DNA of 64,000 bases, from the NCBI GenBank assembly GCA_018806985.1, contig JADANN010000409.1:1364001-1428000 (forward strand), written 5' to 3'. Source of the DNA: Angiostrongylus vasorum. Lineage: Eukaryota > Nematoda > Chromadorea > Rhabditida > Metastrongylidae. The first letter of the stretch is position 1, and the number at the start of each line of letters is the position of its first letter. The notes under the pieces were generated by a model. The model was given only the letters and a program-made list of their open reading frames with translations. It did not search any database and was not told the DNA's origin. Positions 23,365-34,974 of the stretch are shown here, piece after piece. Made by a program: the position numbers and the translations under genes.

Positions 23365-23520
23365 ATGGGTCTCGGTTGGTCCGGAGGACAGCATGTAAAC
23401 CCTGGTAAGGATAACCATGGGTTCGGAGCCCAAATGAGGTTCCGAGTTTTGCTCATATGTTAGCATCCTTGTGGTTGTACTTTCACGTCGTACCATGCCA
23501 TGAAAAAAGGGGAATAAGTA
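23365..23520 (+). mobile_element. SINE-2 copy
   Basis: CATGGGTTCGGAGCCC (B box region), TTTTGCTCATATGTTAGCAT and CTTGTGGTTGTAC. Just downstream of the last cho-1 exon found. Confidence 0.6.
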
Positions 23521-23765
23521 AACAAGAGATTGTAGGAAAATATTTGTGTTTTACACAATTTAACAACTGATCAGCTTGAAAACCTAACAAAGACCACCGC
23601 AGGCAATGTTTTAAAGCCTTCTACACCTTTTTTTTGGCACAGCAGTGTAAGTAGCAAGCACTCTGCAATTTTTCTCTATGAACATTTTAGAGTATCCCTG
23701 CAAAATGGCTTATTTTTTCAAGTAACTAAGTCAATTACGTAAGCGCTTCGTAAAAAAGCACTCAC

Positions 23766-26700
23766 CATAGGCCGTAGATGCTTTGAATAGTAAGCGCCAT
23801 AATGGTGGCCATCACTCCGACCGCTATAATGGCGAAACGCATCACGAAAATCACTTCTCTTTCGGAGGCCTACAGTTGTAATTCAATTCCATTAAGGAAC
23901 TCCAAGAGAAATTTATGATCTTACATGTGGTCTGATGGTGGGTTTCCAAATGTTATGGGCAAACATCGAGGCTGCTGAGAGCACTGAAGAATCTGCCGAC
24001 GACATCACTGCAGCCGACACAGCTCCTAGCCCTTAATGAGATGTAAGCTTCACGGCGTTCTCTCACTATTATTTTCTCCTATTTTAAACTCATAGGAATT
24101 TTTTTCGATTTTCCATATTCTCATTGAAAAATATTGTAGCTATCCGAACATGTCCACCTAGGTATAAGTACAAAAAGACGAAAGCCTTCTTAAAACACTA
24201 CTTCTTAATGCCACTGTTCCAGTGAAAACAGCTTAATCAATCTCACTTCACGCCAGTGAAGTCATCCCTTTCTATTCCCTCGGGGTCAAATGACTGGTGG
24301 CCATCCCGTTCATAAGGAAAAAGACGCTGCACTGTCAGTCGCATATCCTTTAAGTCAATCTCTCTCTTAGTAGCGCTGCACTCTCAGGATCCAGAGATAT
24401 CAAAATATTTCCAACGAGTATTGCTGCTATAACATCACACTGGCGCTAATGTGTAGTAGAATCGCCAAATTTTAAGATAAAGCTTATGCGATAATTTAGA
24501 GAAAGGACGCACTAATAAGATAAAGCCATGAAGTAAAGTGAAAATTATGCTGGAGATAGTGAAGAGCGCAATTACATTATTTAAAGTTTGGGCGGGCTGA
24601 CATTCAAAAAGATGAGCAGCCGTAATTCACGATAAATTTATTAATGCAGTTCTTTTTTTTTCTCCGCCCATAAATGAGCAATATTCCATGGACGAGCTTG
24701 AACGTCCAGTAGGTAGATGACCACTCTCATTGCTTGCGAATAGGATGTGTTGGAAAGCCACCCGCCAGAATTTATCTGGCATCTTCACCATCTCTAAATT
24801 GTAGGTATGTAATTCTTCTCCAGTGTTTCAAACGACTGGGAAGTAGCTAGAATAATGGACGTTTCTACACGCAGCAATGGGTCATCGCTAGAAATTGATG
24901 AAAATCAACTTGTTCGATTATACAAAAAAATAAGGCACAAATACAGAAAAGAAAAAAACATCGTCGATTCAGCAATAGACAAATGCTATGAATATGTTGA
25001 ACAGTGGCGATAGAAGAGTACGGAATTTCAAAAATTTCCGTGAAGTAATGTAATGGGCGCGTGTGGCGCAGTGGTCGGAGGCACCCTGCAACGCACACGT
25101 GGAATCGATCCCTGCGCCCGTTGCTCACTAAGCCCTCCATTCCTCCGGGGTCGACAAATCGGTACCAGACTTGTCTGCAAGGATAGCAGCAGTGGTTCGA
25201 TACATCGGTAGGCCACCGCGAGTCATTGTAAAGGGCAGGTATGCGTTCAATCACCTCTAAACGATTCTTAATGAAGTCGAATGAATAGCGCACCCCCAAG
25301 GCATTGATCAACGCCCAGAGCTTTTTTTAAATGTAATACACTGTTCACAGCGTTCTCTGTCATGGCCAAACAGATATACTTATCGGGGCTCCGAATATGA
25401 TCAGCAAAAAAACATCTTCAAGTTCGAGGAAACCAAACTAAAACTGGTTCATCAGGACATTCTTCTTTCACCAACTCACAATTTTCATCTGGCATGGTCC
25501 AATTGAGAAAATGAAAATTTTGTTTCAACATTAATTTCCAACCACTCAACAAAAATCAGAATTTTCAAACTCCTATGGCATGGTGAATACTTAGAAATAT
25601 TACAGAAGTGCTTTAATAAAGTTAAAAGTGATAAAATAAAATATAAAATCGTATTGACTTCCCAATACTGAAAGTTTGCTGTAAAAGGTTGTATTTCCAC
25701 AAAAGCATTTTCAAAGGGAAAGAGTTGCAGTAAGCCAACCCGCAAATGCATTCATACTTACTTACCTGGGTACTTGGACGGCTTGTCCTCACTGGTTGTG
25801 CGGGCCCCAGCATAATCTCCATTTTTTTCGGAGTTTTGCTGGTTTAGCCATTGAGTGGGTGGTTCGCCGGAGTCCCGAGGGCAGCCAGCCTAAAGTCTGC
25901 CCCGGGTCGTCATCACCATAGCCAGTCGCCGCCCCTTGTGTATCAGAGGGAGATTTCCCTCCATGCGACTAGTTTGGTACCAAGACGGTGACGGATCCTA
26001 GCATTGGTTTACTCTTAGCTGGGCTTCCTGATGGGAACGCCTGACTTCTTAGCCTGGGAGATTCTGCCAAGGGATGAATCTCCCGCTGTACATCGCAGCC
26101 CAACATCCAGTAACACCTCTCAGCCACGATGAAGCGATAAACCGTTGGGATGGCATTCATACTGCAAACTTAGAAAGTAAGAGAGGATGAAAAAACACGA
26201 TATACCTATGAAAGCAACCCATTTTGGTGTGAGATATTGAAACACAAGAGGAACGACCATATTTCGCTTGTCCTCAGGAATTGCTTCGACTTTTGTCCCG
26301 TTATTCCATGGAGAGTAGTCCGTGAGGCGCCAATCTGAACAAACAATAAAATTCGTTCAAAAAATAGGTGGAAAAAATGGTACTAATGAACATTGCCGAA
26401 AAGCGACAAAGAGCCTAAGAAACTCGCAGAATTTGAAAATGAGACAAATCCAACAAGGATGGTCTTCTACCAAAAATGGCTGTTTGCATTAGTTTTAATA
26501 TTTTAAAGAACATTGAAAACTCCAACGAGAACTCAAATATCATACGCAGTGTAAATCTAGTAAATAAATGCATTGCCTACAACCACCTGTATTTCGAGCA
26601 ATCGCTCCTATAAGAGCCGGTGGTATTGCCATCAGCAGACATCCGAGTCCGGCAATGAACGATAGCTTCTGAGCTCCAGATGATGTTCGCGACGACAGAA

Positions 26701-29700
26701 CTCGTTGGAAATACACCTAGGGATCACCTCGAAAATACGAAACCATTCCCAATTACAAAAAATTTCCACAAAAGATCTTTTCATTGCTTTCACTTCTTTA
26801 TTCTTTCTCTACGGTTTCGTCTCAGAGATTAGCAAACTCATTGAAAAGGACCTTATCTGCAGAACCCTCAGTTTAATAGCAGAAACGCGAACTTTCGTCT
26901 AATGCTGCTGAAACTACGCTGGGGTTTCAAAATCACAATACATTATAAGATCACAGTAGAAATCTCAATAGCACTGCTGTCGTCAAGATGTTCACCTTCA
27001 TGAGCAACCAATAAGAAATGGAACATTCCCAAGTGGGACGTACCTGCCAAGGAATTCCACCGAACACCAACAACAGCATGCAGTCCCACCAGAGTGATAT
27101 CTCCTTAAAGCCACCGATTTCTCCCTAACCAATCCTCGGCGTTTCTTCTGAGATCTCTCGTCGCATCTTGTAGAAGCGCAGCAGGCACACAAACCCACTG
27201 AACACAATCTATACTGATGAAAATCTCAACGCTCTTATTGCAAGCCAAGTAGTATATGACTCAGATCTGAGTTCGTTATTAAGCAGAGAAGCCCCATGAT
27301 AAATTGAATGAATTCTATGATGCTTAGGGAACTCAGTGGAAAAGCAATTTTGTAGATTCAATAATCGTAAAATGTACCAAGCCAACGAAGATGCAAAAAA
27401 GTTGCACGACGTCAGTGTAGGCGACAGCATAGAGACCACCGGTAAAAGTGTATAGGACGGCTATTAATGCTGAGATCACAACCGATATATTCATGTCAAT
27501 GCGCAGAATCACCGACAGTGTCGCTCCTGAGACAAAACAGAGATCAGGACAAAAATTAATCACATTCCACCATTGCTCATTTGTAAGGCCGATGACGACA
27601 ATGATAAAGAAGAGTGAGCCTTTCGCAGCCCATGCAACCATTCTAAGCAATTTTTGTTCATGTAATGGCAAAAGGTGGGTCTAGCGCAGTGCTTGAAGGT
27701 GCTCTGCGATCCATTGTCTTAGTTTCTTTCACCACATCAAGGGATAACTATGCCATGCATCCCTCTGGGTCGGCTGATTGGTGGCAACCTTGTCTGAGAA
27801 GATGAAAGCGTTAAATCCATGCATCGCTATGCACCACAATTCATTTTATAGATCAACTATGCACTCAATCACCTTTACTTCAGTGGAATCGAATGCATGG
27901 TCTAAGCTTGAGGGATAAATTCCGAACACTCTTCTTTTATCCATTATCCTTGCACAGACACCAAACGACACTGGTAAATGGAAATATTGCCCGCATAGTA
28001 CAAAGAGAACTGCTGCAATTTTTCAAAGTCAAGAAGCGAACAGAGGTAGCCACGTTGTATAGGTTCTTTGACAATCGCTAGCAGAAACGTGCATTATCAC
28101 CATTAGCGTGGTGGAAAGTGAGGAATTCAAAGACACGTCTCAGAGAAACCACAATAATATAAGGAATATAAGCATTAAATATGCTGATATTTCCCAAACG
28201 TTGTTGGGGAGCAGGACCAATGAATTTTATAGTCCCAAGCTATTGCATAGCTTCTATCTTTTTAGTTTGTTTGAGTATTTTTTATAGAAAACAAAGCTTT
28301 TATTAATTCACCGAGAGCTGAGAGAATAGCGGCGCTCCAGAAGACTTCGCCGAATAAGGCTGGGATGAACATCAAGCCTCCAACGCGCTGTCCGTATTTG
28401 ATCTTCAAAAGAAAAAAATTTATACCGAAGTAGATGTACAGATATAAGTTATAGCAACTATCTCCAGAATAGTTACTATTTCTTTCTATTACTGTATGTT
28501 TCTATAGTAAGGATCATATCTACTGTTTCTCAAGTTGCCTGGCAAATGTTGTAGTACGTAAGTATTTCAATCCCATCCTAAGGAACTTCGTATAGAGAAT
28601 TCCTCTATCAAATAGTGAATTCTTTATCTACCTAGCAGGCACATTCTCCATGGGTCGATGAGACGGCCTTTGCCACAACGCCACTAGACACAGCATCTCG
28701 TGGCCATCGGTCACACCACCGGCATGCTATTCGGTACGTCTCACTGCTTGGGAATGGACCCGCGACCCGGGCCTTGACCGTAACACCAACGACACTCGCT
28801 TGGACGTAGCCACGCCTACTAGCACCGGGATTTGGCAGTCTCTATCGTGTCTTACATTCCACTTCATTGCATTATTCTTACACCAGTATTTTTCCATCGT
28901 TATTCCACTTGTATTGGTGTTGCATTTATGTATATAAAGGTTTAATCCCAGTGTCGAAAGGTGTTGCCCTGTGTCAATTACGAAAAGTCCCGCGTGGCGT
29001 CTTCTCACGAAGTCGAGCATTCTTCTTAAAGCTAGTGGTTATTCGGTGCCGAGAAATGACTCGGGTCGCGGAGTCTATTCTGACTCGAAGGCCTATCTTC
29101 CGCTAGCGACTGCGATACTCTGGTGCATTGGCCGGGAGTATCAGAGTATCGCAGTTGCTAGCGGAAGATAGACCTTCGAGTCAGAATAGACTCCGCGACC
29201 GAGTCATTTCTCGGCACCGAATAACCACTAGCTTTAAGAAGAATGCTCGACTTCGTGAGAAGACGCCACGCGGGACTTTTCGTAATTGACACAGGGCAAC
29301 ACCTTTCGACACTGGGATTAAACCTTTATATACATAAATGCAACACCAATACAAGTGGAATAACGATGGAAAAATACTGGTGTAAGAATAATGCAATGAA
29401 GTGGAATGTAAGACACGATAGAGACTGCCAAATCCCGGTGCTAGTAGGCGTGGCTACGTCCAAGCGAGTGTCGTTGGTGTTACGGTCAAGGCCCGGGTCG
29501 CGGGTCCATTCCCAAGCAGTGAGACGTACCGAATAGCATGCCGGTGGTGTGACCGATGGCCACGAGATGCTGTGTCTAGTGGCGTTGTGGCAAAGGCCGT
29601 CTCATCGACCCATGGAGAATGTGCCTGCTAGGTAGATAAAGAATTCACTATTTGATAGAGGAATTCTCTATACGAAGTTCCTTAGGATGGGATTGAAATA

Positions 29701-32700
29701 CTTACGTACTACAACATTTGCCAGGCAACTTGAGAAACAGTAGATATGATCCTTACTATAGAAACATACAGTAATAGAAAGAAATAGTAACTATTCTGGA
29801 GATAGTTGCTATATAAGTGGAAAACATGCATATATCTCTTTGCACTTCCAGCCTCAACTACATGATGTTCTAAGCTAATTTCTGGGATAGCTCGTATGAT
29901 TTTGAATCTCAGACCGTTAAGCCGAACTTTTTTCCCGTCGTTTAATACCTGAAATGGATCCAACATTGTGACGTAACCCTCGTTTCTCATCTTCTTGGCG
30001 AACAAAAAACCACCCATCACCAGAGAGAGGGCGTAACCGATTGGAGCCTGGCATCCCAGCACACCTCCGTTGTAAAGCGCTTCCGCAGTACCATTAATGT
30101 ACGCTCCTCCCACCCAGGTTGCTGGAAAGAGATTCTGGAAGACTTTTCATTATCTATTCAATTGTTTATTAAAAGTTGCCGTAGTTTGATGAGTAACCAA
30201 AACTCAACTTTCAGGATCTGTATCCCGAAAAAAGCTTCGAAACCCACACCAATTATAGGCAACTTATTTTTTTCTAGTTAAAACTTTTCTTTATAGCATA
30301 CAGTGCAGTTTATATAGGAACTACTTCCAAAAAAAAAGCATTTGAGGTTAGAAGACAAAAAAAAGATAGTTTGACCCATTTAGAGCCAAGGATGGTGAAT
30401 TTAATAGGTTTAAGAGATGCGCTACGTTCTATGGCGAAGTTGAAGTTCAATTCATGATCGCACTGTGAGTCCGATGAAATGTTCTTTAAGCGGGAAGTTA
30501 AGCATCTCCAAATGGTTTTTATTTAATGCGCTCAGGAGTTCACAAGGTGAAAACCTATCTATTTAATGACTTCTGTAAACCATAAAACAGATACTATATA
30601 CAGGATAAAGGAGAGAGCTCTCGACGTTGATCAATCCGTGATGGATGTGTCATGCATTCGACTTCATTAAGTATCGTTGGAGGTGATTGAATGCATAATT
30701 GGCCTTTACAATGACTCACGGTGGACTACCGATGTATCGAACCAGTGCCCAGACAAGTCTGGTACCAACTTGCCGACCCCCGGAGGTATGGAAGGCTTCG
30801 TGGGCCATGGGCGCGGGGATCGATTCCATGTGTGTGTCGCAGTGGCGCCTCCAACCACTGCGCCACATGCGCCCTTCGCCACAGATATTATATATTTGTC
30901 GAAAATTGAGCAGCTATGAGAAGGTAGAGGAGCGTGTAACGAATTGGCTAGATATGAACAGTAAAACTTATATGGTCAACAGTTTGATCCTGCATCCTGA
31001 TCCACCTAGCCAAACCGCAATCCCTTACAAATCAATACATCGGCAAGTCGCCGCAAGCCTACTGCTGGGGTCAAATACGCGTCCGATTGTCTTTACTAAA
31101 TGAAGCCAAAGGCAGTGCACATCCTTTACGGAGAAGTAAACGTGGAATAGTTTGCCTTTCTCACGAAAAAACCAGTTAAAACAGTAACTATTTTACTTTC
31201 TTATTCACAAACAGGAATGAAATGTTCTTAAATAGGATCCACATAGTGTAGTGGTGAACGCGTTACTCCCCGGAAAGGACAATAGCGGTTTCGTACCCCA
31301 CCGTAGACACCTTCGGTCCGGACTTTTGCAAATATTCCAGGATCATTACGGTTGTTTCTAAATAGATTCCCTTGAGCAGAGATGTCGGTTCCCATTTTCA
31401 ATGAACTATGTCTGTCTCATTCGTCTGGAACGAGTAAAAGCTTTCAGGACGTGGTAATATCAATTTGCACTTTCTTTCAGAAAAGCTTCCGTCGCTTTTT
31501 GCGTCGATTCCAATTCGTTTTCGCACTTATCTTCGCTGAATCTCGTCTGATGGCAGCAAAATTTCAATTGCGGTTTTTGATTTAAGAAATCCACAGATCT
31601 TCCCTGATGTCCAGTACAAATCAAGGAAAAAGAAGTTGACAACTATAGAAAAATGGGTTGACTAACCGGTCATGGTGAATATTCCGACCAGTGTGCCAAT
31701 GTTTCTTCCGGCTAGCATCACTTCTTCCGTATGTGCACCAGCATGATCGGTACAATCTTTGGCGTTCTGAATAGGAGAGTCAACATGGTTGTGGCAAAAT
31801 AAATTAGGGGATTTATAAGTTATAAAGTTATTTAGATAGAAATAGATAAAACTAGTTGAGAGAAACGCAGAGAAAGGGTCTCCGTGGCGCAGTGTGCACT
31901 GAGCAAGCCACCGGAAAGGGAAATCGTGGTTCGATCTGGCCCGAGGTCCAAGTTTTGCGAATATCTCAGCATCGTAGTGGTTGATTTCTCATAATACACT
32001 GCCGTGAAAAATTTAGTAAGCAGTAAATAAAAAAAAGCCAAATGTTGTTCTTTAGGTAGTTTTCGTTGAATTGTCCCCGTTTTCTTTGTGAATAAATGTT
32101 GAGAAAAAATTTTGTATCCTTTTCACAGTTAATGTGAGCATTGGGATAGATGTACTCTACGAAGCAAAGTGAAACAAAAAAGTCTTCTTTTTTAAAAAGT
32201 CATTTCTACTACAGCAGCTACGGCACCAGCTTGTTTTACGGTACTCATTGGCTATGGTCATTTTTGAAACTGGAATTTATCAATTTGAACTGGCAATGAA
32301 TAAGAATGGCAGGATTCTTAAGAAAAATTTGTCTTAGCACCAACCCTTGTGTCTTCCTGACACTTACTTTTGCCACAGCCAAAAGGTACTTTTCACGGCT
32401 TGTATGATACAAAAAAACTTCAAATCGCAGGAGGAAAGCAGTAGGTCGAAGAAAGAACAGTTACGTAATTTTTCTGTTATTGATTTCGGACGGACTGAAA
32501 TGACTTGCTTATAAAACCACAGTATCAGAGCTCTAAGACTTTTCTATATTTTACTTTTAGGAAGTAAATTGAAGAGGTGAAAATGTTGTTGCTGGAAAAA
32601 AAATTATACAGTAAAGATTTAAAGAATTTCAATGGAACCTTAGTGACCTTAACTTTAACTTTAGTGAAACACTTTAATTCCCACGGGATGCCGATGATAG

Positions 32701-34185
32701 TGTCGAACTTCGGAAGAAGTACAAGGATTCGAAATTCTACGTCATCGACGTCATCATGGAACTTATGGACATGTTTTGCATTAACTCGATAATGTAAAAG
32801 AGAAACACTTAAGGAAACAAAAAAAAACAAAAAAAACAAAAAAAGCGAATGACATAATGTAGTCGTTTCAACGAGCTGAAATAAACCTCCATTGTAAAGA
32901 GGAAATCCAAGAGAAAAAAGATTGAGGATGACAATAAACTGAATTGATAGCAGTTCAGAAAGGATATGCTCTTCCTGGTAAAAGGAATAAATCTTTTACG
33001 AAAACGACTAGAATTGAGGGAAGACAATCACTAAGTAGATTAACGACTGCTGAGCTGAGTTCCGATCGGAGATTGAAAGGTATTTTATGGTGTCGTTCAA
33101 TGATTTATTTCAAAACGACACATCTCAAATGAGAAAAGTCACCGTGGACTTTCGTTTCTACGGTATTCAGCGCTGTACGTGATGGAGACTGCGTAGGAGA
33201 TTATCACAAGAAATGCTACTGTACAAGTTCGAATCGTAGTTGGTTCGTAGAATCAATTTCCAGCGAAATCAATAAAAGTCCTCACCAATCGATGCTTGCG
33301 GATTTCTAGAAGTTAATTTAAGTGAAAACTTCGTCACTTACACAAGGACTACTGTTTTTACGAAATGTGATGGTGAGTAAAGGCTTCAGTTACTCAGAGG
33401 TGCGACACCAATGATGTTATAGGACTTCTTCTCTGCGAGAAGAGGCCCTTTTTTTTCTAAGCTAATCATGAGTTAAGCACTAATTTGTAACATGAAGATA
33501 GTTAAAATTAATAAATAAAATTCAATATGTTAAAAAATCATCGTTTCCGCTTTCTATGGAAGATGAGCTGCTCCGCATGCTGTCCACATAGGGCAATAAA
33601 TGAAACATTTTCTATAACCTCTTCTGACCTTATTTCTTAATCATTCCCAATCTTTTTTTACCTGCAAAATTTTTTGGTCCGTTTCATTTACGCTCCTTTG
33701 TGAAGAAAATGCTGGTGATCTTAATTCCTAGATGGTAAGATTTATGTGTTGTAATATAAGGTTGGCTTAGGTAGTTCGGCTTAGTTTAGGTTAGATATAA
33801 GGTATAACAATGTTGCGGCTTATCAACGGATAGCCTTATCAAGACTTATGTGTTTTCATAAATAAACGAACAAGGCGAAAGGTGAAGATTCCTACACGTC
33901 CATTTAATACTCCCGTTTTCAGAGATATGTTGATTTTTTAAATAGAACTTTTTGAATTTCCAAGTCAACAGAATTTGAAAAACAATAGAAGATTTTTCAA
34001 GGCCATCCCTAATTTAACCAACCAATTTTACCAATAAGAATTAGCAGGTATGACAAGATTGGTGGCGGCTGTGAAATAAATTGCTCTACTAAATCTACCT
34101 TGGATTTCCTGCCGGCCCATATTCCTACGATGAGAATCAGAACATAGAAGAAGATGATGGCGACCACCCCGAAGAAGTCGGCCAT
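23766..34185 (-). CDS. cho-1: High-affinity choline transporter CHO-1 (SLC5 family), 3' end not found
   Basis: Exons in transcript order: 34099-34185, 31667-31766, 29949-30121, 28312-28402, 27378-27526, 27044-27197, 26587-26716, 26206-26334, 23925-24031 and 23766-23869, all with GT-AG borders and matching phases except one. They give about 407 residues; C. elegans CHO-1 is near 576, so the last membrane segments and the C-terminus are missing. Diagnostic stretches: [20 protein letters not shown] (first membrane segment), [82 protein letters not shown] and [20 protein letters not shown]. The family performs sodium-coupled choline uptake at cholinergic terminals for acetylcholine synthesis. Exon 6 contains a one-base frame break in the CCC at 27123-27125. 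Before it the frame reads NAEDWLG, after it [18 protein letters not shown]. Intron 3 carries the fold-back element. The missing exons may lie beyond a very long intron or an assembly fault. Confidence 0.92.
25054..25330 (+). mobile_element. SINE-1 copy, well kept
   Basis: GGGCGCGTGTGGCGCAGTGG head, TGGAATCGATCCCTGCGCCC B box, CCAGACTTGTCTGCAAGGAT. In cho-1 intron 8, antisense. Confidence 0.85.
25762..26156 (-). mobile_element. SINE-3 copy (RTE-ended)
   Basis: CTTACTTACCTGGGTACTTGG (25758-25778) shows the reversed AAGTA repeat tail. The far end is ATGAAGCGATAAACCGTTGG. In cho-1 intron 8, sense to the gene. Confidence 0.75.
27676..27955 (+). mobile_element. SINE-1 copy, diverged
   Basis: GTCTAGCGCAGTGCTTGAAG head, AACCTTGTCTGAGAAGATG middle, GAATCGAATGCATGG and a TTTATCCATTATCC tail. 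In cho-1 intron 4. Confidence 0.65.
28445..28449. repeat. Target-site duplication, left (TAAGT)
   Basis: TAAGT abuts the left end of the fold-back element and is repeated at 29814-29818. Confidence 0.7.
28450..29813. mobile_element. Fold-back (palindromic) element in cho-1 intron 3
   Basis: Two arms of about 673 bp face each other around a spacer of about 19 nt (29123-29141). They are almost identical: I see one substitution near the centre and one single-base gap (GGGTCG against GACCGAG near 29071 / 29200). Ends read TATAGCAACTATC and its complement. Directly outside both ends is TAAGT (28445-28449 and 29814-29818), a 5-bp target-site duplication. Each arm holds the same 97-codon frame (28727-29020 - and 29243-29536 +), starting [18 protein letters not shown]. 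No transposase is recognised, so it is probably non-autonomous. It lies between cho-1 exons at 28312-28402 and 29949-30121, so it is transcribed in the pre-mRNA. Confidence 0.88.
29814..29818. repeat. Target-site duplication, right (TAAGT)
   Basis: TAAGT abuts the right end of the fold-back element and matches 28445-28449. Confidence 0.7.
30602..30874 (-). mobile_element. SINE-1 copy, well kept
   Basis: Tail and GAGCTCTCGACGTTGATCAA from 30602, B box GGAATCGATCCCCGCGCCC in reverse, head ending at 30874. In cho-1 intron 2, sense to the gene. Confidence 0.82.
31244..31362 (+). mobile_element. SINE-2 copy without tail
   Basis: ATAGTGTAGTGGTGAACGCG head, CCCCGGAAAGGACAATAGCG, TTTTGCAAATATTCCAGGAT. 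In cho-1 intron 2. Confidence 0.62.
31877..32033 (+). mobile_element. SINE-2 copy, best preserved
   Basis: GGTCTCCGTGGCGCAGTGTG (A box), CGTGGTTCGATCTGGC (B box), TTGCGAATATCTCAGCATCG, then GTGGTTGATTTC and GCAGTAAATAAA tail. In cho-1 intron 1. Confidence 0.78.
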
Positions 34186-34840
34186 TTGTGATCAGGAGAA
34201 GCACGGCAGGTCTGTTATGCTGGATTTGAAGTCTAAAATGATCAAAGAGTACAATTAGCAGAAAAAATAGCACAAAACGAAGACGAATTCATAAGTCATC
34301 AAGGAAGCCTAGTCGTCACTTAGACGCTAAAAAAACAGCATAAAGTGATGTTAAATGTAAATCAGATAAAATGGATGTTATATGATCATAGCACTTCATT
34401 CCCTTTGTGGTCTTGACGGATGTCTTTGGATTTGCATATGAATTTGGCTCCCACTTGAGAAGTTTGCAGTCTTCATGAATGGTGCTAAATGTTCATGAAG
34501 TTGATTCCCTTTGGAATACTGGAGAAGCTAAGCTAGAGCGGTTTTGGTTCATCACCACGGGCAGTTGTTCATAATTTTGGATCTGAGGTTCCTCAGCTCT
34601 GAAGAGATATAATAGAATACTGGGTCGGTACGGAGCAGGGTCGAACAAGGGAGCATATGTATATTTAGCGACATCCCTAACAACGGCACTCATGTGATTA
34701 CCCCACCTCTATATGGAATATGGTGGATTTAACTGCTGTTCAATCACAACATCAAGAACATAATTCAAGTGACGTAAAAAGTCAACCAAATTGTATAGCT
34801 TGGATATTCGAGCTTTCGGGTAAAGACAGTTTGCTTGGCG

Positions 34841-34916
34841 AAGTAATTGAACTAATAGAGAACAACCATAAGTGGATAGAGTAATTGAACTAATAGAAAA
34901 CAACAATAAGTGGACG
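34841..34916. repeat. Two-copy direct repeat next to the Penelope relic
   Basis: AGTAATTGAACTAATAGA occurs at 34841 and 34880, each followed by AACAACNATAAGTGGA. The unit is about 38 bp. Confidence 0.7.
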
Positions 34917-34974
34917 TAAGTAAGATCGCTTTTTAAGCTACCCTTCATATCAAATGAAATAAGTTACGCCATTA

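Larger units (their letters stand above)
11245..23765. other. Gene-free interval between kgb-1-like gene and the last cho-1 exon found
   Basis: I found no conserved coding sequence in 12.5 kb. It holds both arms of the inverted duplication, eight SINE-1 copies, SINE-2, SINE-3 and SINE-4 copies and Penelope tails. The missing cho-1 C-terminal exons should lie here but were not recognised. Some 15040-15960, 16200-17280 and 18620-19730 sequence shows nothing identifiable. Confidence 0.6.

Noticed and set aside
25054..25125. tRNA-like sequence with A and B boxes
   Set aside because: No acceptor-stem closure; it is the head of a SINE-1. The same holds for the other SINE heads, so no functional tRNA gene is called.
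24865..25311. 148-codon open frame, - strand
   Set aside because: Mostly antisense reading of a SINE-1 ([14 protein letters not shown] type peptides recur in most copies).
30699..31103. 134-codon open frame, + strand
   Set aside because: Antisense SINE-1 followed by intron sequence of cho-1.
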